A stretch of DNA of 64,000 nt from Alteraurantiacibacter aquimixticola (lineage in GTDB: Bacteria; Pseudomonadota; Alphaproteobacteria; Sphingomonadales; Sphingomonadaceae): NCBI RefSeq assembly GCF_004965515.1, contig NZ_SSHH01000001.1:561280-625279 (forward strand), in the 5' to 3' direction. Positions 45,770 to 55,461 of the stretch are shown here, piece after piece (within the stretch, counting starts at the first letter, position 1; each line of letters starts with the position of its first letter). The notes below the pieces were generated by a model that made no database searches, was not told the origin of the DNA, and saw only the letters and a program-made list of their open reading frames with translations. The translations under genes were made by a program, and so were the position numbers.

Positions 45770-47181
45770 AGGGCGTCCCCACGGATATCGGCACGATCCA
45801 TTTCGTCGGCATTGGCGGTATCGGCATGTCCGGCATTGCCGAGGTGATGAAGAATCTCGGCTATAGCGTGCAGGGCTCCGACATTGCCGAGAGCGCGAGC
45901 GTGGAGCGGCTGCGTGCGCGCGGCATTCCCGTTTCCATCGGGCATGACGCGGCAAACCTCGGCGATGCGTCCGTTGTCGTCACCTCCACCGCGGTAAAGC
46001 GCGACAATCCCGAAGTCGCTGCAGCTATCGAGAACCGCATCCCTGTGGTTCGCCGCGCGGAAATGCTGGCAGAGCTGATGCGGCTGAAAAGCACCGTCGC
46101 CGTCGCCGGCACGCACGGCAAGACGACGACGACCAGCATGGTCGCCACGCTGCTCGATGCGGGCGGGGTGGATCCGACCGTGATCAATGGCGGGATCATC
46201 GAAAGTTACGGCTCCAACGCGCGGCTGGGTGACAGCGAGTGGATGGTGGTCGAGGCGGATGAGAGCGACGGCAGCTTCCTGCGGCTCGATGGCACGATCG
46301 CGGTCGTGACTAATATCGATCCCGAACATCTCGACCATTACGGCAGTTTCGATGCGGTGAAGGATGCCTTCCTGCAATTCATCGAGAACGTGCCCTTCTA
46401 TGGCGCTGCAGTGCTGTGCATCGATCATGACGAAGTGCAGAACGTGATCGCCCGTGTGCGCGACCGGCGCGTGATCACCTATGGCTTCTCGCCCCATGCC
46501 GACGTGCGGGCGGAGAATATCTCCAGCGAAGGCGGATCAACCCGCTTCGATGCCGTCAGCCGCGACCGCGACGGGCGGGAAAGCCGCATAGAGAACATCG
46601 TCCTGCCCATGCCCGGTCGCCACAATGTCCAGAATGCGCTCGCCGCAACGGCCGTGGCGCTGGAAATGGGCTGCACCGCCGACACGATCCGCGCCGGTTT
46701 CGCCCGCTTCGGCGGGGTACGCCGTCGCTTTACGCTGGCGGGCGAGGTCGATGGTGTGCGGGTGATCGACGATTATGCGCATCACCCGGTGGAAATCCGC
46801 GCGGTGCTCTCCGCAGCGCGCGAGGCCGCGAAAGGCCGTGTCATCGCGGTGGCGCAGCCGCATCGCTACACGCGGTTGCGCGACCTGATGGAGGAATTCC
46901 AGTCCTGCTTCGCCGATGCGGACATCGTCTATGCCGCGCCGGTCTATCCGGCGGGCGAGCAGCCGATTGCGGGCATCGACAGCGCGGCGCTGGTCGCCGG
47001 GATCAAGGCGCGCGGGCACCGGCAGGCGGCGGAAATCGCCGGGCCGGATGCGCTGGCGCAGGAGCTGGCCGGATTGGTCGAGCCGGGCGACATGGTCGTC
47101 TGCCTCGGCGCGGGCGACATCACCAAATGGGCTGCGGGTCTCGCGTCCTCGATCGAACGGGCGAGGGCGGAAGCGGCATGA
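45766..47181 (+). CDS. murC: UDP-MurNAc--L-alanine ligase MurC
   Basis: MurC starts the peptide stem by adding L-Ala to UDP-MurNAc. The 471-residue product begins [15 protein letters not shown], the MurC N-terminal motif, and has the P-loop GTHGKTTT (115-122), [10 protein letters not shown] and [12 protein letters not shown], the latter specific to MurC. The frame is open upstream, but the ATG at 45766 in an ATGA overlap with murG is the natural start. It overlaps murB the same way. Confidence 0.96.
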   Translation: MKGVPTDIGTIHFVGIGGIGMSGIAEVMKNLGYSVQGSDIAESASVERLRARGIPVSIGHDAANLGDASVVVTSTAVKRDNPEVAAAIENRIPVVRRAEMLAELMRLKSTVAVAGTHGKTTTTSMVATLLDAGGVDPTVINGGIIESYGSNARLGDSEWMVVEADESDGSFLRLDGTIAVVTNIDPEHLDHYGSFDAVKDAFLQFIENVPFYGAAVLCIDHDEVQNVIARVRDRRVITYGFSPHADVRAENISSEGGSTRFDAVSRDRDGRESRIENIVLPMPGRHNVQNALAATAVALEMGCTADTIRAGFARFGGVRRRFTLAGEVDGVRVIDDYAHHPVEIRAVLSAAREAAKGRVIAVAQPHRYTRLRDLMEEFQSCFADADIVYAAPVYPAGEQPIAGIDSAALVAGIKARGHRQAAEIAGPDALAQELAGLVEPGDMVVCLGAGDITKWAAGLASSIERARAEAA

Positions 47182-48143
47182 CACGGCACATGCAATATGG
47201 CGAGGAGCCCAAGGGCCAGAACGCCCCCGGTGCGGGCGAGGAGAAGGGGGCAGCCGACGTGACACCCTCTCCCGTGCGCGGCAAGCTGACCAAGGACGCC
47301 CCGCTCGACAAGCTGGTCTGGTTCAAGAGCGGCGGTCCGGCGGACTGGCTGTTCGAACCGGCCGACCTCGAAGACCTCACCAGCTTCCTGCAGGGGCTGG
47401 AGGAAGGCACGCCAGTGATGGCGATCGGCCTCGGGTCAAACCTCATCATCCGCGATGGCGGCGTACCCGGCGTGGTCGTGCGCCTCGGCAAGCCCTTTGC
47501 CTCGGTCGAGGTGCGGCGCGACAATATCCTCGAATGCGGCGGCGGCGCGCCGGGTATCCTCGTCTCCTCCACCGCGCGCGATGCGGGGATTGCGGGGATG
47601 GAATTCCTGCGCGGCATTCCCGGCACAGTGGGCGGTTTCGTGCGCATGAATGGCGGGGCCTATGGTCGTGAAGTGGCCGATATCCTCGTCGATTGCGACG
47701 TGGTCTTCCCCAATGGCGATTGCGTGAACATCCCGGCGGAAGACCTCGATTATACCTATCGCCATTCGCGCCTGCCCGAAGGTGCCATCGTGGTCGCCGC
47801 GCGCTTCCAGGGCGATCCCGGCGATCCCGAGGAGATTGGCAGAGAAATGGACCGCATCGCCGCCGAGCGCGAGGCATCGCAGCCTTTGCGGACCAAGACG
47901 GGCGGCTCCACCTTCAAGAACCCGGACGGGAAGAAGGCGTGGCAGCTGGTCGATGAAGCGGGCTGCCGCGGCCTCAAGATGGGCGGCGCGCAGGTGAGCG
48001 AGAAGCACGCCAACTTCCTCATCAACACCGGCGATGCGACCAGCAGCGATATCGAGGGGCTTGGGGAAGAAGTACGCCGCCGCGTGTCGGAAAAGACCGG
48101 CGTGGCGCTGGAATGGGAAATCAAGCGAGTGGGACGACCGTGA
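47178..48143 (+). CDS. murB: UDP-N-acetylenolpyruvoylglucosamine reductase MurB
   Basis: MurB is the FAD enzyme that reduces UDP-GlcNAc-enolpyruvate to UDP-MurNAc. The 321-residue product has an FAD-binding domain with [25 protein letters not shown] and [18 protein letters not shown], then YRHSRLPE and GGSTFKNP, which carries the catalytic Ser. [10 protein letters not shown] completes the type I family pattern. About 25 extra residues at the N terminus are not conserved. The start overlaps murC (ATGA) and the end overlaps ddl (GTGA). Confidence 0.95.
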   Translation: MTRHMQYGEEPKGQNAPGAGEEKGAADVTPSPVRGKLTKDAPLDKLVWFKSGGPADWLFEPADLEDLTSFLQGLEEGTPVMAIGLGSNLIIRDGGVPGVVVRLGKPFASVEVRRDNILECGGGAPGILVSSTARDAGIAGMEFLRGIPGTVGGFVRMNGGAYGREVADILVDCDVVFPNGDCVNIPAEDLDYTYRHSRLPEGAIVVAARFQGDPGDPEEIGREMDRIAAEREASQPLRTKTGGSTFKNPDGKKAWQLVDEAGCRGLKMGGAQVSEKHANFLINTGDATSSDIEGLGEEVRRRVSEKTGVALEWEIKRVGRP

Positions 48144-49120
48144 GCCGACTGCCGAAACTCCATATCGCCGTCCTGATGGGCGGCTGGGCCAATGAGCGCG
48201 AAGTATCGCTCATGTCTGGCAAAGGCGTGGCGGATGCGCTGGAAAGCCTGGGCCACCGCGTGACGCGGATCGACATGGACCGCGACGTTGCGGCCCGCAT
48301 TGCCGAAGTGAAACCCGATATCGTTTTCAACGCGCTGCACGGCGCGCCGGGGGAAGACGGCACGGTGCAGGGCATGCTGGACCTGATGGGCGTACCCTAT
48401 ACGCATTCGGGCCTGGCCACCTCGGTTGTCGCCATCGACAAGGAACTGACCAAGCAGGCGCTGGTCCCGCACGGTATCCCCATGCCCGGCGGGCGGGTTG
48501 TGCCCAGCACCGAGCTGTTCGATGGCGATCCGATCGCGCGGCCCTATGTGCTGAAGCCGGTGAATGAGGGATCGTCCGTCGGCGTCGCCATCATCACGGA
48601 TGAGAGCAATTGCGGCAACCCGATCGCGCGTGACGCCAAGGGTCCGTGGCAGCAGTTCGAAACCTTGCTGGCGGAGCCCTATATTCGCGGCCGCGAGCTG
48701 ACGACGGCGGTCATCGACACGGGCGAGGGCGCGAAGGCCCTCGGCGTTACCGAGCTGATCGTTGCAAGCGGCTTCTACGATTTCGAGAACAAATATACGG
48801 ACGGAAAGACGACCCACGTCTTCCCCGCCGATATCCCGGACAATATCGCCGCCCTGTGCCTGCGCTATGCCGCGCGGGCGCATAAGGTCCTCGGCTGCCG
48901 CGGAACCAGCCGCACCGATTTCCGCTGGGACGATGAGCGCGGGGAAGATGGTCTGTTCGTACTGGAGACCAACACCCAGCCGGGCATGACCCCGCTCAGC
49001 CTGGTGCCGGAGCAGGCCCGCTATTGCGGCATCGAATATCCGCAATTGTGTGAAATGATCGTGGCTGACGCGCTGCGGCATTTCGGCAAGCTGCCAGCCG
49101 GTGAGGCCGGGACCGACTGA
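48140..49120 (+). CDS. ddl: D-alanine--D-alanine ligase
   Basis: Ddl makes D-Ala-D-Ala, the substrate of MurF. The 326-residue ATP-grasp enzyme has the start LMGGWANEREVSLMSG, FNALHGAPGEDG, KPVNEGSSVGV, and the ATP/metal-binding SRTDFRWDD and LETNTQPGMTPLSLVPEQA. Translation begins at GTG 48140, overlapping the murB stop; the nearest upstream ATG would extend the protein by nine residues into murB. The stop overlaps the ftsQ ATG by one base. Confidence 0.95.
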   Translation: MSRLPKLHIAVLMGGWANEREVSLMSGKGVADALESLGHRVTRIDMDRDVAARIAEVKPDIVFNALHGAPGEDGTVQGMLDLMGVPYTHSGLATSVVAIDKELTKQALVPHGIPMPGGRVVPSTELFDGDPIARPYVLKPVNEGSSVGVAIITDESNCGNPIARDAKGPWQQFETLLAEPYIRGRELTTAVIDTGEGAKALGVTELIVASGFYDFENKYTDGKTTHVFPADIPDNIAALCLRYAARAHKVLGCRGTSRTDFRWDDERGEDGLFVLETNTQPGMTPLSLVPEQARYCGIEYPQLCEMIVADALRHFGKLPAGEAGTD

Positions 49121-50061
49121 TGGCGCAGACGATCCGCCGCAAGGCCACCGGGGTCCGCCGCCAGGCCAAGAGCCAGGGCCGCGCGGGGCAGGTGCGCAAG
49201 GCGCGCGCAAAGACCAATTCGCTGTTCGACAGGATGATGGATGCGCTGCCCTTTACCGAGGACCAGTGGCACGCCTTCTTCACCGTGCTGATCCTCGCCG
49301 TGCTGCTCGCCATTGCGATAGTGGTGGCGCGCGTTTCCGGCCTCACCACCGTTGCAGAAACCGAATTCGCCAAGGCCGCCGCCAATGCCGGGTACAAGGT
49401 CGGCAATGTGCAGGTGCGCGGGACGGACCGGCTGAACGAGGCGCGCGTTTATGAGCGCGCTCTTGGGCGCGAAGACCTGTCGATGCCGCTGGTGGACCTC
49501 GAAGAGCTGCGCACCGAGCTGCTGGCGCTCAACTGGGTGGCTGATGCGCGTGTCTCCCGCCTGCTACCAGATACGCTGGTGATCGATATTGTCGAGCGTG
49601 AGCCGCATGCCGTTCTGCGCCGGGGCGAGCGCTTGCTGCTTATTGATCCGACGGGCGCGGAGCTGGAGCCGATTTCGCGCTCCGCCGCTTCGGAATATCT
49701 CGTCATTTCCGGCGAAGGCGCGCAGTCGCAGGTGGAGGCGCTGACCGACCTGCTCGACGCCGCGCCTGCGCTGCAGCCGCAGGTCAAAGCTGCCGAATGG
49801 ATCGGCAATCGCCGCTGGGACCTCACTTTCGCTACCGACCAGAGCCTGTCGCTGCCCGAAGGCGCGGAGCGCGCTGCCGCTGCGCTGATCAGCTTCGCCC
49901 GCGCCGATGGTGTGCACCGCCTGATTGGCGGCGAAGTCGTGCGCTTCGACATGCGCAACCCGCCGCGCATGTATATGCAGGTGCCCGGAAGGGCTGACCG
50001 CGAGCTCGCCATGGAACAAGCCGCGGAGCAGGCTGCGGCACAGGAAGAAGAGGACAATTGA
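49120..50061 (+). CDS. ftsQ: Cell division protein FtsQ
   Basis: FtsQ is a bitopic divisome protein that recruits FtsB/FtsL. The 313-residue product has a strongly basic cytoplasmic N terminus (about 1-35, eleven or more Arg/Lys), one membrane helix at about 52-71, and a POTRA domain from about 93 (VGNVQVRGTDRLNE). The FtsQ beta domain includes NWVADARVSRLLPDTLVIDIVEREPHAVL (split here by position, about 137-165). The C terminus is acidic and Gln-rich. It overlaps ddl and ftsA by one base each. Confidence 0.93.
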   Translation: MAQTIRRKATGVRRQAKSQGRAGQVRKARAKTNSLFDRMMDALPFTEDQWHAFFTVLILAVLLAIAIVVARVSGLTTVAETEFAKAAANAGYKVGNVQVRGTDRLNEARVYERALGREDLSMPLVDLEELRTELLALNWVADARVSRLLPDTLVIDIVEREPHAVLRRGERLLLIDPTGAELEPISRSAASEYLVISGEGAQSQVEALTDLLDAAPALQPQVKAAEWIGNRRWDLTFATDQSLSLPEGAERAAAALISFARADGVHRLIGGEVVRFDMRNPPRMYMQVPGRADRELAMEQAAEQAAAQEEEDN

Positions 50062-51350
50062 TGGCTAGCCAGCCGCGCATCACCAATGTCATCGCTGCCG
50101 TCAATATCGGCTCCTTCCGCATTTCCGCGATGATCGCGGGCGTGACCGAGAATGGCGAGATGCATGTGCTGGGCAGCGGCCACCGCGCCGCAAATGGCAT
50201 CAAGCGCGGCTATGTCACCGATATGGCCGCCGCGACCTATGCCGTGCGCGATGCGATCGAGAAGGCCGAAAAGCTCGCCGGGACGCAGGTGACCAGCGTG
50301 TGGATCGGCTGTTCGGGCGCGGGCCTCGCCAGCACGATCAACCCGGTCGAGATCGATATTGGCGGGCGCCGGATCGAGGAAGAGGATATCGAGCACCTGC
50401 TCGTTTCCGCGCGCGAAGGGATCGAGCCCGATGGCCGGATGGTGCTGCATGCGCAGCCCGCCTGCTATTTCCTCGATGGCGCGGATGGCGTCGCCAATCC
50501 CAAGGGCCTGCATGCAGAGCGGCTGGGCGTGGACGTGCATGTGATGCTTGCCGATGGCGCGCCCATGCGCAATGTCACCGAAGCGGTGCAGAACGCGCAT
50601 CTGGAAGTCGAGGGTATCGTCGCCTCGCCGCTCGCCTGCGGTTATGCCTGCCTGACGCCCGAGGAGCGCGACTTGGGTGTCGCCCTAGTCGAATTTGGCG
50701 GGCAGGTGACCAATGTTGCGGTATATGCCGGCGGCATGCTGGTGGGCCTCGCCACCATCCCGCGCGGCTCTGCCGATATCACCGATGCGGTCGCCTCCGC
50801 CTTCGGGATCAAGCGCTTCATGGCCGAGCGGCTCAAATGCGTGAACGGTTCCGCCATCGCCAGCCCGCATGACCATCGCGAGATGATCGCGGTCGCCGGG
50901 CCCGATGACGAGAGCTCCGCCACCGTCGCCAACGGGGCGGATGATCGCGGCCATATCCCGCGTGCGGAGCTTATCTCGGTCATCACCGGAGAGCTCGACG
51001 GGTTGATGCGTGATGTCGGCAGGGCTTTGGAAAAAATGGGTTTCTCGGGAAGCCAGGCGAGTGCGCGGCAAGTCGTGCTGACCGGCGGCGGGGCCGAGCT
51101 GGCGGGTCTTGCGGATTATGCCCAAAGCGTGCTGGGCATGCCCGTGCGCATCGGCCGTCCGCCTGCTTTGCGCGGCCTGCCCGAAGCGCACAGCGTGCCC
51201 GGTTTTGCCACGCTGGCCGGACTGATCCTCTATGCGGCAGAGGATCCGGTCGATATACGCAGTGTGGGCTCGCGCTTTACCGAGACGACGCGGATCGGCG
51301 GCCTCGCCATGATCCGCCACGTCTGGAGCGCGATGAAAGAGTATTTCTGA
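50061..51350 (+). CDS. ftsA: Cell division protein FtsA
   Basis: FtsA is an actin-like ATPase that tethers FtsZ to the membrane. The 429-residue product shows the actin-fold phosphate motifs (AAVNIGSFRISAMIAG, VALVEFGGQVTNVAVY, VVLTGGGAELAGL) and the SHS2/1C insertion. It ends in a short amphipathic helix (MIRHVWSAMKEYF) that would bind the membrane. A TTG is in frame one codon earlier, but ATG 50061 overlaps the ftsQ stop (TGATG). A 121-base gap follows, the largest in the cluster, so ftsZ probably has its own promoter. Confidence 0.95.
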   Translation: MASQPRITNVIAAVNIGSFRISAMIAGVTENGEMHVLGSGHRAANGIKRGYVTDMAAATYAVRDAIEKAEKLAGTQVTSVWIGCSGAGLASTINPVEIDIGGRRIEEEDIEHLLVSAREGIEPDGRMVLHAQPACYFLDGADGVANPKGLHAERLGVDVHVMLADGAPMRNVTEAVQNAHLEVEGIVASPLACGYACLTPEERDLGVALVEFGGQVTNVAVYAGGMLVGLATIPRGSADITDAVASAFGIKRFMAERLKCVNGSAIASPHDHREMIAVAGPDDESSATVANGADDRGHIPRAELISVITGELDGLMRDVGRALEKMGFSGSQASARQVVLTGGGAELAGLADYAQSVLGMPVRIGRPPALRGLPEAHSVPGFATLAGLILYAAEDPVDIRSVGSRFTETTRIGGLAMIRHVWSAMKEYF

Positions 51351-51410
51351 CCTGCGAAAAGCGACGCGCAGGACTGTGGATACATGAAAATACCACTTAC
51401 GCGGCGGAAT

Positions 51411-51428
51411 CGCTTTGTGGCACAAGCG
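51411..51428. promoter_or_regulatory. Inverted repeat and GANTC site in the ftsA-ftsZ gap
   Basis: In the 121-base ftsA-ftsZ gap, CGCTT-GTG and CAC-AAGCG form an interrupted palindrome at 51411-51428. A GAATC sequence (GANTC, the CcrM methylation target in alphaproteobacteria) overlaps its left end at 51407-51411. In Caulobacter, GANTC methylation activates ftsZ. Whether that applies here is inference; no -35/-10 pair was confidently placed. A good ribosome site (AGGAGAG) lies before the ftsZ ATG. Confidence 0.3.
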
Positions 51429-51471
51429 TTACCAACCCGTTTACTAGACCGCTCCGCAGGAGAGCACTGAC

Positions 51472-53208
51472 ATGAGCATCAATATCGGCCCGCCTTCCGT
51501 TGAAGAACTGCGTCCCCGCATCACCGTGATCGGCGTGGGCGGTGCTGGCGGCAACGCCATCGCCAACATGATCCAAAGCGAGATCGAAGGCGTCGATTTC
51601 ATCGTGGCCAACACCGACGCGCAGGCGCTGAACAACGCCGTGGCCGAGCATCGCATCCAGCTGGGCCCCGATATCACGCAGGGCCTGGGTGCCGGTTCGC
51701 GCCCCGAAGTGGGCCGCGCCGCTGCCGAGGAGACGGTGGAGGATATTGAACGCGCGCTTGAAGGCGTGAACATGGTCTTCATCGCTGCCGGTATGGGTGG
51801 TGGCACGGGTACGGGTGCCGCGCCGGTGATTGCCGAGACTGCGCGCAAGAAGGGCATCCTCACCGTGGGTGTGGTGACCAAGCCCTTCCTGTTCGAAGGC
51901 ACGCGCCGCATGCGCGCCGCCGAAGCGGGCATCGATGAGTTGCAGAAGCATGTCGATACGCTGATCGTCATTCCCAACCAGAACCTGTTCCTGGTGGCCA
52001 AGGCCGAAACCACCTTCAAGGAAGCTTTCCAGCTTGCTGACGAAGTGCTGCAGCAGGGCGTCCGCTCGATCACCGACCTGATGGTGATGCCGGGCCTCAT
52101 CAATCTCGACTTCGCCGATATCCGTTCGGTGATGAACGAGATGGGCAAGGCGATGATGGGCACAGGCGAAGGCGAGGGCGAAAATCGCGCGCTGGAAGCG
52201 GCCGAACGCGCCATCGCCAACCCGCTGCTCGACGGCGTGTCGATGCAGGGCGCCAAGGGCGTAATCATCTCCATCATTGGCGGCGAGGACATGAAGCTGC
52301 TCGAGGTGGACGAGGCTGCGAACCATATTCGCGAACTGGTCGATCCCGAAGCGAACATTATCTGGGGTTCGGCCTTCAATCCCGATCTCGACGGGCGCAT
52401 TCGCGTTTCCGTGGTCGCCACCGGCATCGAACAGAGTGCCGAGCAGGCGCATTCCGCCAGCCAGCCGCTCAACCTGGGTGCCTCGCGCGGCCCGAAGAAG
52501 CCGGTACTGCCGATGCAGTCGCTGGAAGAGGATGATGCGGCGGAGGACGCGCTGGACGAAGCGACTACGCTTGGTGGCCCGGACGTGAATGCAAATCGGG
52601 TAAATACCGAATTCTCGCGCCCGTTTTCTGCCCCCAAGGCTGTGGAAGAGGAAGAAGAGCCGCTGGATCTGGGGCATCCCGAGATCGCGGCCGAAGCACC
52701 TGAAGTCGATTTCTCGCGCCCGTCGAGCGATGCGCCGACTCCCGCGCCGGCAGAGGATGATGAATTCGGCCCCGGCAAGGAAGAGGGCTTTGCCTCGCTG
52801 TCCAGCATGGGACGTGCGGCCGCCAAACCTCAGGATGATGGGCATACTTCGGGCGAAATGTTCGAGCTGACCGAGGAAGTCGCGGAAGGGTCTGATACTG
52901 CGGATGCCGAGGAGGAGGAAGAGCTGCTGCTCGATGCTAGCCGCCTTGCCGGAGACGGTGAACCGGAAGCTGCCGAAAGCGCGCCCCGCAAGCGCCGGTT
53001 CTTCGGTGGCGGATCGGACGACGCCGAGGAAGTCCCGGCGGAAGCGCCACAGCCTGCCTCAGCTGCAGGCGGCAGTACGCTGTTCGAACGCATGGCCAAT
53101 CTCTCCCGTCATGGCGAGGAAGGCGAGGCTGAAGGCGAAGGCGAGGATGGCGACGATGCGCCCGCGATGCGCATTCCGCGCTTCCTGGGGCGTCAGAACA
53201 ACCAGTAG
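51472..53208 (+). CDS. ftsZ: Cell division GTPase FtsZ (long acidic linker)
   Basis: FtsZ polymerises into the division ring. The 578-residue product has the tubulin GTP signature GGGTGTG at 109-115 and the T7 catalytic loop NLDFAD at 211-216. The folded core ends near residue 320. A disordered linker of about 230 residues follows, very rich in Glu, Asp, Ala and Ser, and then the C-terminal grappling peptide [11 protein letters not shown], which binds FtsA. Such long linkers are typical of alphaproteobacteria. ATG 51472 has AGGAGAG upstream. It is the last gene of the dcw cluster. Confidence 0.96.
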   Translation: MSINIGPPSVEELRPRITVIGVGGAGGNAIANMIQSEIEGVDFIVANTDAQALNNAVAEHRIQLGPDITQGLGAGSRPEVGRAAAEETVEDIERALEGVNMVFIAAGMGGGTGTGAAPVIAETARKKGILTVGVVTKPFLFEGTRRMRAAEAGIDELQKHVDTLIVIPNQNLFLVAKAETTFKEAFQLADEVLQQGVRSITDLMVMPGLINLDFADIRSVMNEMGKAMMGTGEGEGENRALEAAERAIANPLLDGVSMQGAKGVIISIIGGEDMKLLEVDEAANHIRELVDPEANIIWGSAFNPDLDGRIRVSVVATGIEQSAEQAHSASQPLNLGASRGPKKPVLPMQSLEEDDAAEDALDEATTLGGPDVNANRVNTEFSRPFSAPKAVEEEEEPLDLGHPEIAAEAPEVDFSRPSSDAPTPAPAEDDEFGPGKEEGFASLSSMGRAAAKPQDDGHTSGEMFELTEEVAEGSDTADAEEEEELLLDASRLAGDGEPEAAESAPRKRRFFGGGSDDAEEVPAEAPQPASAAGGSTLFERMANLSRHGEEGEAEGEGEDGDDAPAMRIPRFLGRQNNQ

Positions 53209-53265
53209 TCGCATTGCCGGCGGTGTTGTCTTGCGGTTCACATGGGCTGGCCTAAGTAGGCCGGA

Positions 53266-54726
53266 ATGACATCAAGTTCCGGAATTGCACGGCGTTTTGG
53301 CGCCTCGCTTGCTGCGGGTGCAATCGCTGCCACAAGCCTTGCGACGCTGCCTCTTGCCCTGCAGGCGCAAGAGGTGGTGCAGCCCACCGCCAACCCGGCA
53401 GCGGAGCGGCTGGCCGATGCGTTGCGCCGCCTGTCACGCAACCCGGAATCGCTGCCCGCGCTGATCACTGCCGGGCGCGCCTCGCTGGAACTGAACGATA
53501 TGGACGCGGCCGAGGGCTTTTTCGCCCGCGCGCAGGCTGTCGATGGCGGAAACGGGGCGGTGCTGGCAGGTAAGGCACTGGTGGCGCTGCGCCAGTACGA
53601 CCCGGTATCCGCGCTGCAATTGTTCGAGCGGGCGGGCGCAGCGGGCGAGGATCTCGCCGGATATGCCGCCGATCACGGCCTCGCATTCGACCTTGTGGGT
53701 GACAATGCACGTGCGCAGCAGCTCTATTCGCAAGCCCTGTCGCGCAGCCGGAATGACGAGGTGCTCCGCCGCCTCGCGCTGAGCCAGGCGATTAGCGGGG
53801 ACCAGGCGGCATCGGAGGCGACCCTGCTGCCGCTTCTCCAGCGCCGTGACCTTGCCGCCTACCGCACGCGCGCTTTTGCGCTTGCCATCCTCGGACGCGA
53901 GGAGGAGGCGGTCTCGATTGCCGAGGCTATGCTGCCCGCGCGGCTGGCGCGGCGCATCGGGCCATATCTTCGGTTCATGCCCGAACTCACTCCTGCACAG
54001 CAGGCTGCGGCAGCCAATCTTGGCCGTTTCCCGGAGCGTGCGGAAATCGGGCGCGACGACCCGCAGCTGGCTCGGCGCATGCAATTGCCCGCCAATCCGG
54101 CGCCCACAGGCGGTGCGGACGAGCGCCTGATTCCGGGCGGTGAGCCGCTTGGTCCAGTAAGCGGGAGCACCGAATTGCCCGCCCTCGCCGAAGTCGAGGT
54201 GGAAACGGCGCCTCCGGCTTCCGGGGTCGTGCCGCAGGAAGAAGCGCCCGGTCCGTCCTTCTCGCTCTCCGAACCCCAGCCCACGGTGGATCTTTCGCCA
54301 GAACCAGTCGAAGAACCGGGCCTCAGCCTGACCGACGCCTTCGCGGACTTCTCGCTCGAGGATTCCGCCCCAGCATCCATGTCCGGCGCGGTGGACATCA
54401 CCAGCATCGATATCCCGCGTGAGGAACGCGAACCCGAACCGCCCCCGCCGCCCGCTCATCCCAGCCGGCATTGGGTGCAGGTCGCGACCGGGCAGGATAC
54501 GTCCGCCTTCCGTTTCGACTGGCGCCGGATCGTGCGCAATGCCGATGGGCTGCTCGACGATGCGGAGCCCTATCGCGCACGCTGGAATCAGACCAGCCGT
54601 CTGCTGACCGGTCCCTTCGAAACGGCGCAGGAAGCGCAGGAACTTGTCACCGAGCTGGCGGCCACCGGCATCAATGCCTTCCGCTTCACCAGCGATGAGG
54701 GCGAGGAAGTCACCGCGCTCGACTGA
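53266..54726 (+). CDS. Exported TPR and SPOR-domain protein
   Basis: The 486-residue product has a signal peptide (about 1-34, ending ALQAQ). A helical tetratricopeptide-like solenoid over about 45-230 has repeated A-A-E-G-F-F-A-R-A type helices. A long Pro/Glu-rich linker follows, and a C-terminal SPOR domain from about 405 (HWVQVATGQDTSAF ... GPFETAQEAQELV). SPOR domains bind septal peptidoglycan, and the position right after ftsZ fits a division-site role. The perfect palindrome GGCCTAAGTAGGCC at 53249-53262 occupies the place of the ribosome binding site, so translation may be weak or regulated. Confidence 0.82.
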   Translation: MTSSSGIARRFGASLAAGAIAATSLATLPLALQAQEVVQPTANPAAERLADALRRLSRNPESLPALITAGRASLELNDMDAAEGFFARAQAVDGGNGAVLAGKALVALRQYDPVSALQLFERAGAAGEDLAGYAADHGLAFDLVGDNARAQQLYSQALSRSRNDEVLRRLALSQAISGDQAASEATLLPLLQRRDLAAYRTRAFALAILGREEEAVSIAEAMLPARLARRIGPYLRFMPELTPAQQAAAANLGRFPERAEIGRDDPQLARRMQLPANPAPTGGADERLIPGGEPLGPVSGSTELPALAEVEVETAPPASGVVPQEEAPGPSFSLSEPQPTVDLSPEPVEEPGLSLTDAFADFSLEDSAPASMSGAVDITSIDIPREEREPEPPPPPAHPSRHWVQVATGQDTSAFRFDWRRIVRNADGLLDDAEPYRARWNQTSRLLTGPFETAQEAQELVTELAATGINAFRFTSDEGEEVTALD

Positions 54727-54941
54727 CGGGGGCGGAGGGGCGCTATCCCCCGGTTTTCCCCAGTTTCTGCGCATAATTCCCCAGCTATTTGTGCACATAT
54801 TGCCAACAGGCTTGTGGCACTTCTCCCCGGCCATCGCGGCATGGTGGATTGCGTATTAACCCATCGCCAGCGCATTGATGACGCAGCACGAAGGCGCCCG
54901 TATCGGGTAAGGCGGAGAGCGCAATTGGGGTCGAACGAGTG

Positions 54942-55448
54942 ATGGACATCGGGCGCGAGCCGATTGAGGATGCTGAGGGGGCGGCACCGGTGGAAATGCT
55001 GGCGGCGCTGTTCGAAGCCCATGGCTGGCCCTGCGAATTCGTCAATGATGACGAGGTTTGCGGCGAAGTCCCCGGCAGCTGGACCACCTACCAGTTGCGC
55101 GGAATCTGGCGGCGCGAGGACCGCGTGCTGCAACTGCTCTGCCTGCCCGAAGTGCGCGTTCCCGATGGGAAGAAGCGCGCGGCCTATGAACTGCTGGCGC
55201 TGATCAACGAGCAGCTGTGGCTGGGCCATTTCGATATCTGGTCGCAGGGCGGCGTGCTGCTCTACCGTCACGGGCTGATGGTCGGCGATGATGGGATGCT
55301 GAGCCTGTCCGCCGCGCAAATGGCGGTCGAAAGCGCGGTGGCCGAATGCGACCGTTTCTATCCTGCATTCCAGTTCGTGCTGTGGGGCGACAAGAACCCG
55401 CGCGATGCGCTGGATGCAGCTTTGGTGGATGCTGTGGGCGAAGCCTGA
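54942..55448 (+). CDS. YbjN domain-containing protein
   Basis: The 168-residue product matches the YbjN family: EMLAALFEAHGWPCEFVNDDE, LLALINEQLWLGHFDIW and a C-terminal DRFYPAFQFVLWG. YbjN is a cytoplasmic chaperone-like fold related to type III secretion chaperones. In E. coli it affects motility and stress, but no reaction is known. GTG 54939 and ATG 54942 are adjacent possible starts; ATG is taken. It is preceded by a 215-base gap that holds no gene and only a weak hairpin (CGGGGG/CCCCCG with GTTTT). proC follows after 13 bases. Confidence 0.8.
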   Translation: MDIGREPIEDAEGAAPVEMLAALFEAHGWPCEFVNDDEVCGEVPGSWTTYQLRGIWRREDRVLQLLCLPEVRVPDGKKRAAYELLALINEQLWLGHFDIWSQGGVLLYRHGLMVGDDGMLSLSAAQMAVESAVAECDRFYPAFQFVLWGDKNPRDALDAALVDAVGEA

Positions 55449-55461
55449 TATCGGCTTTGCG

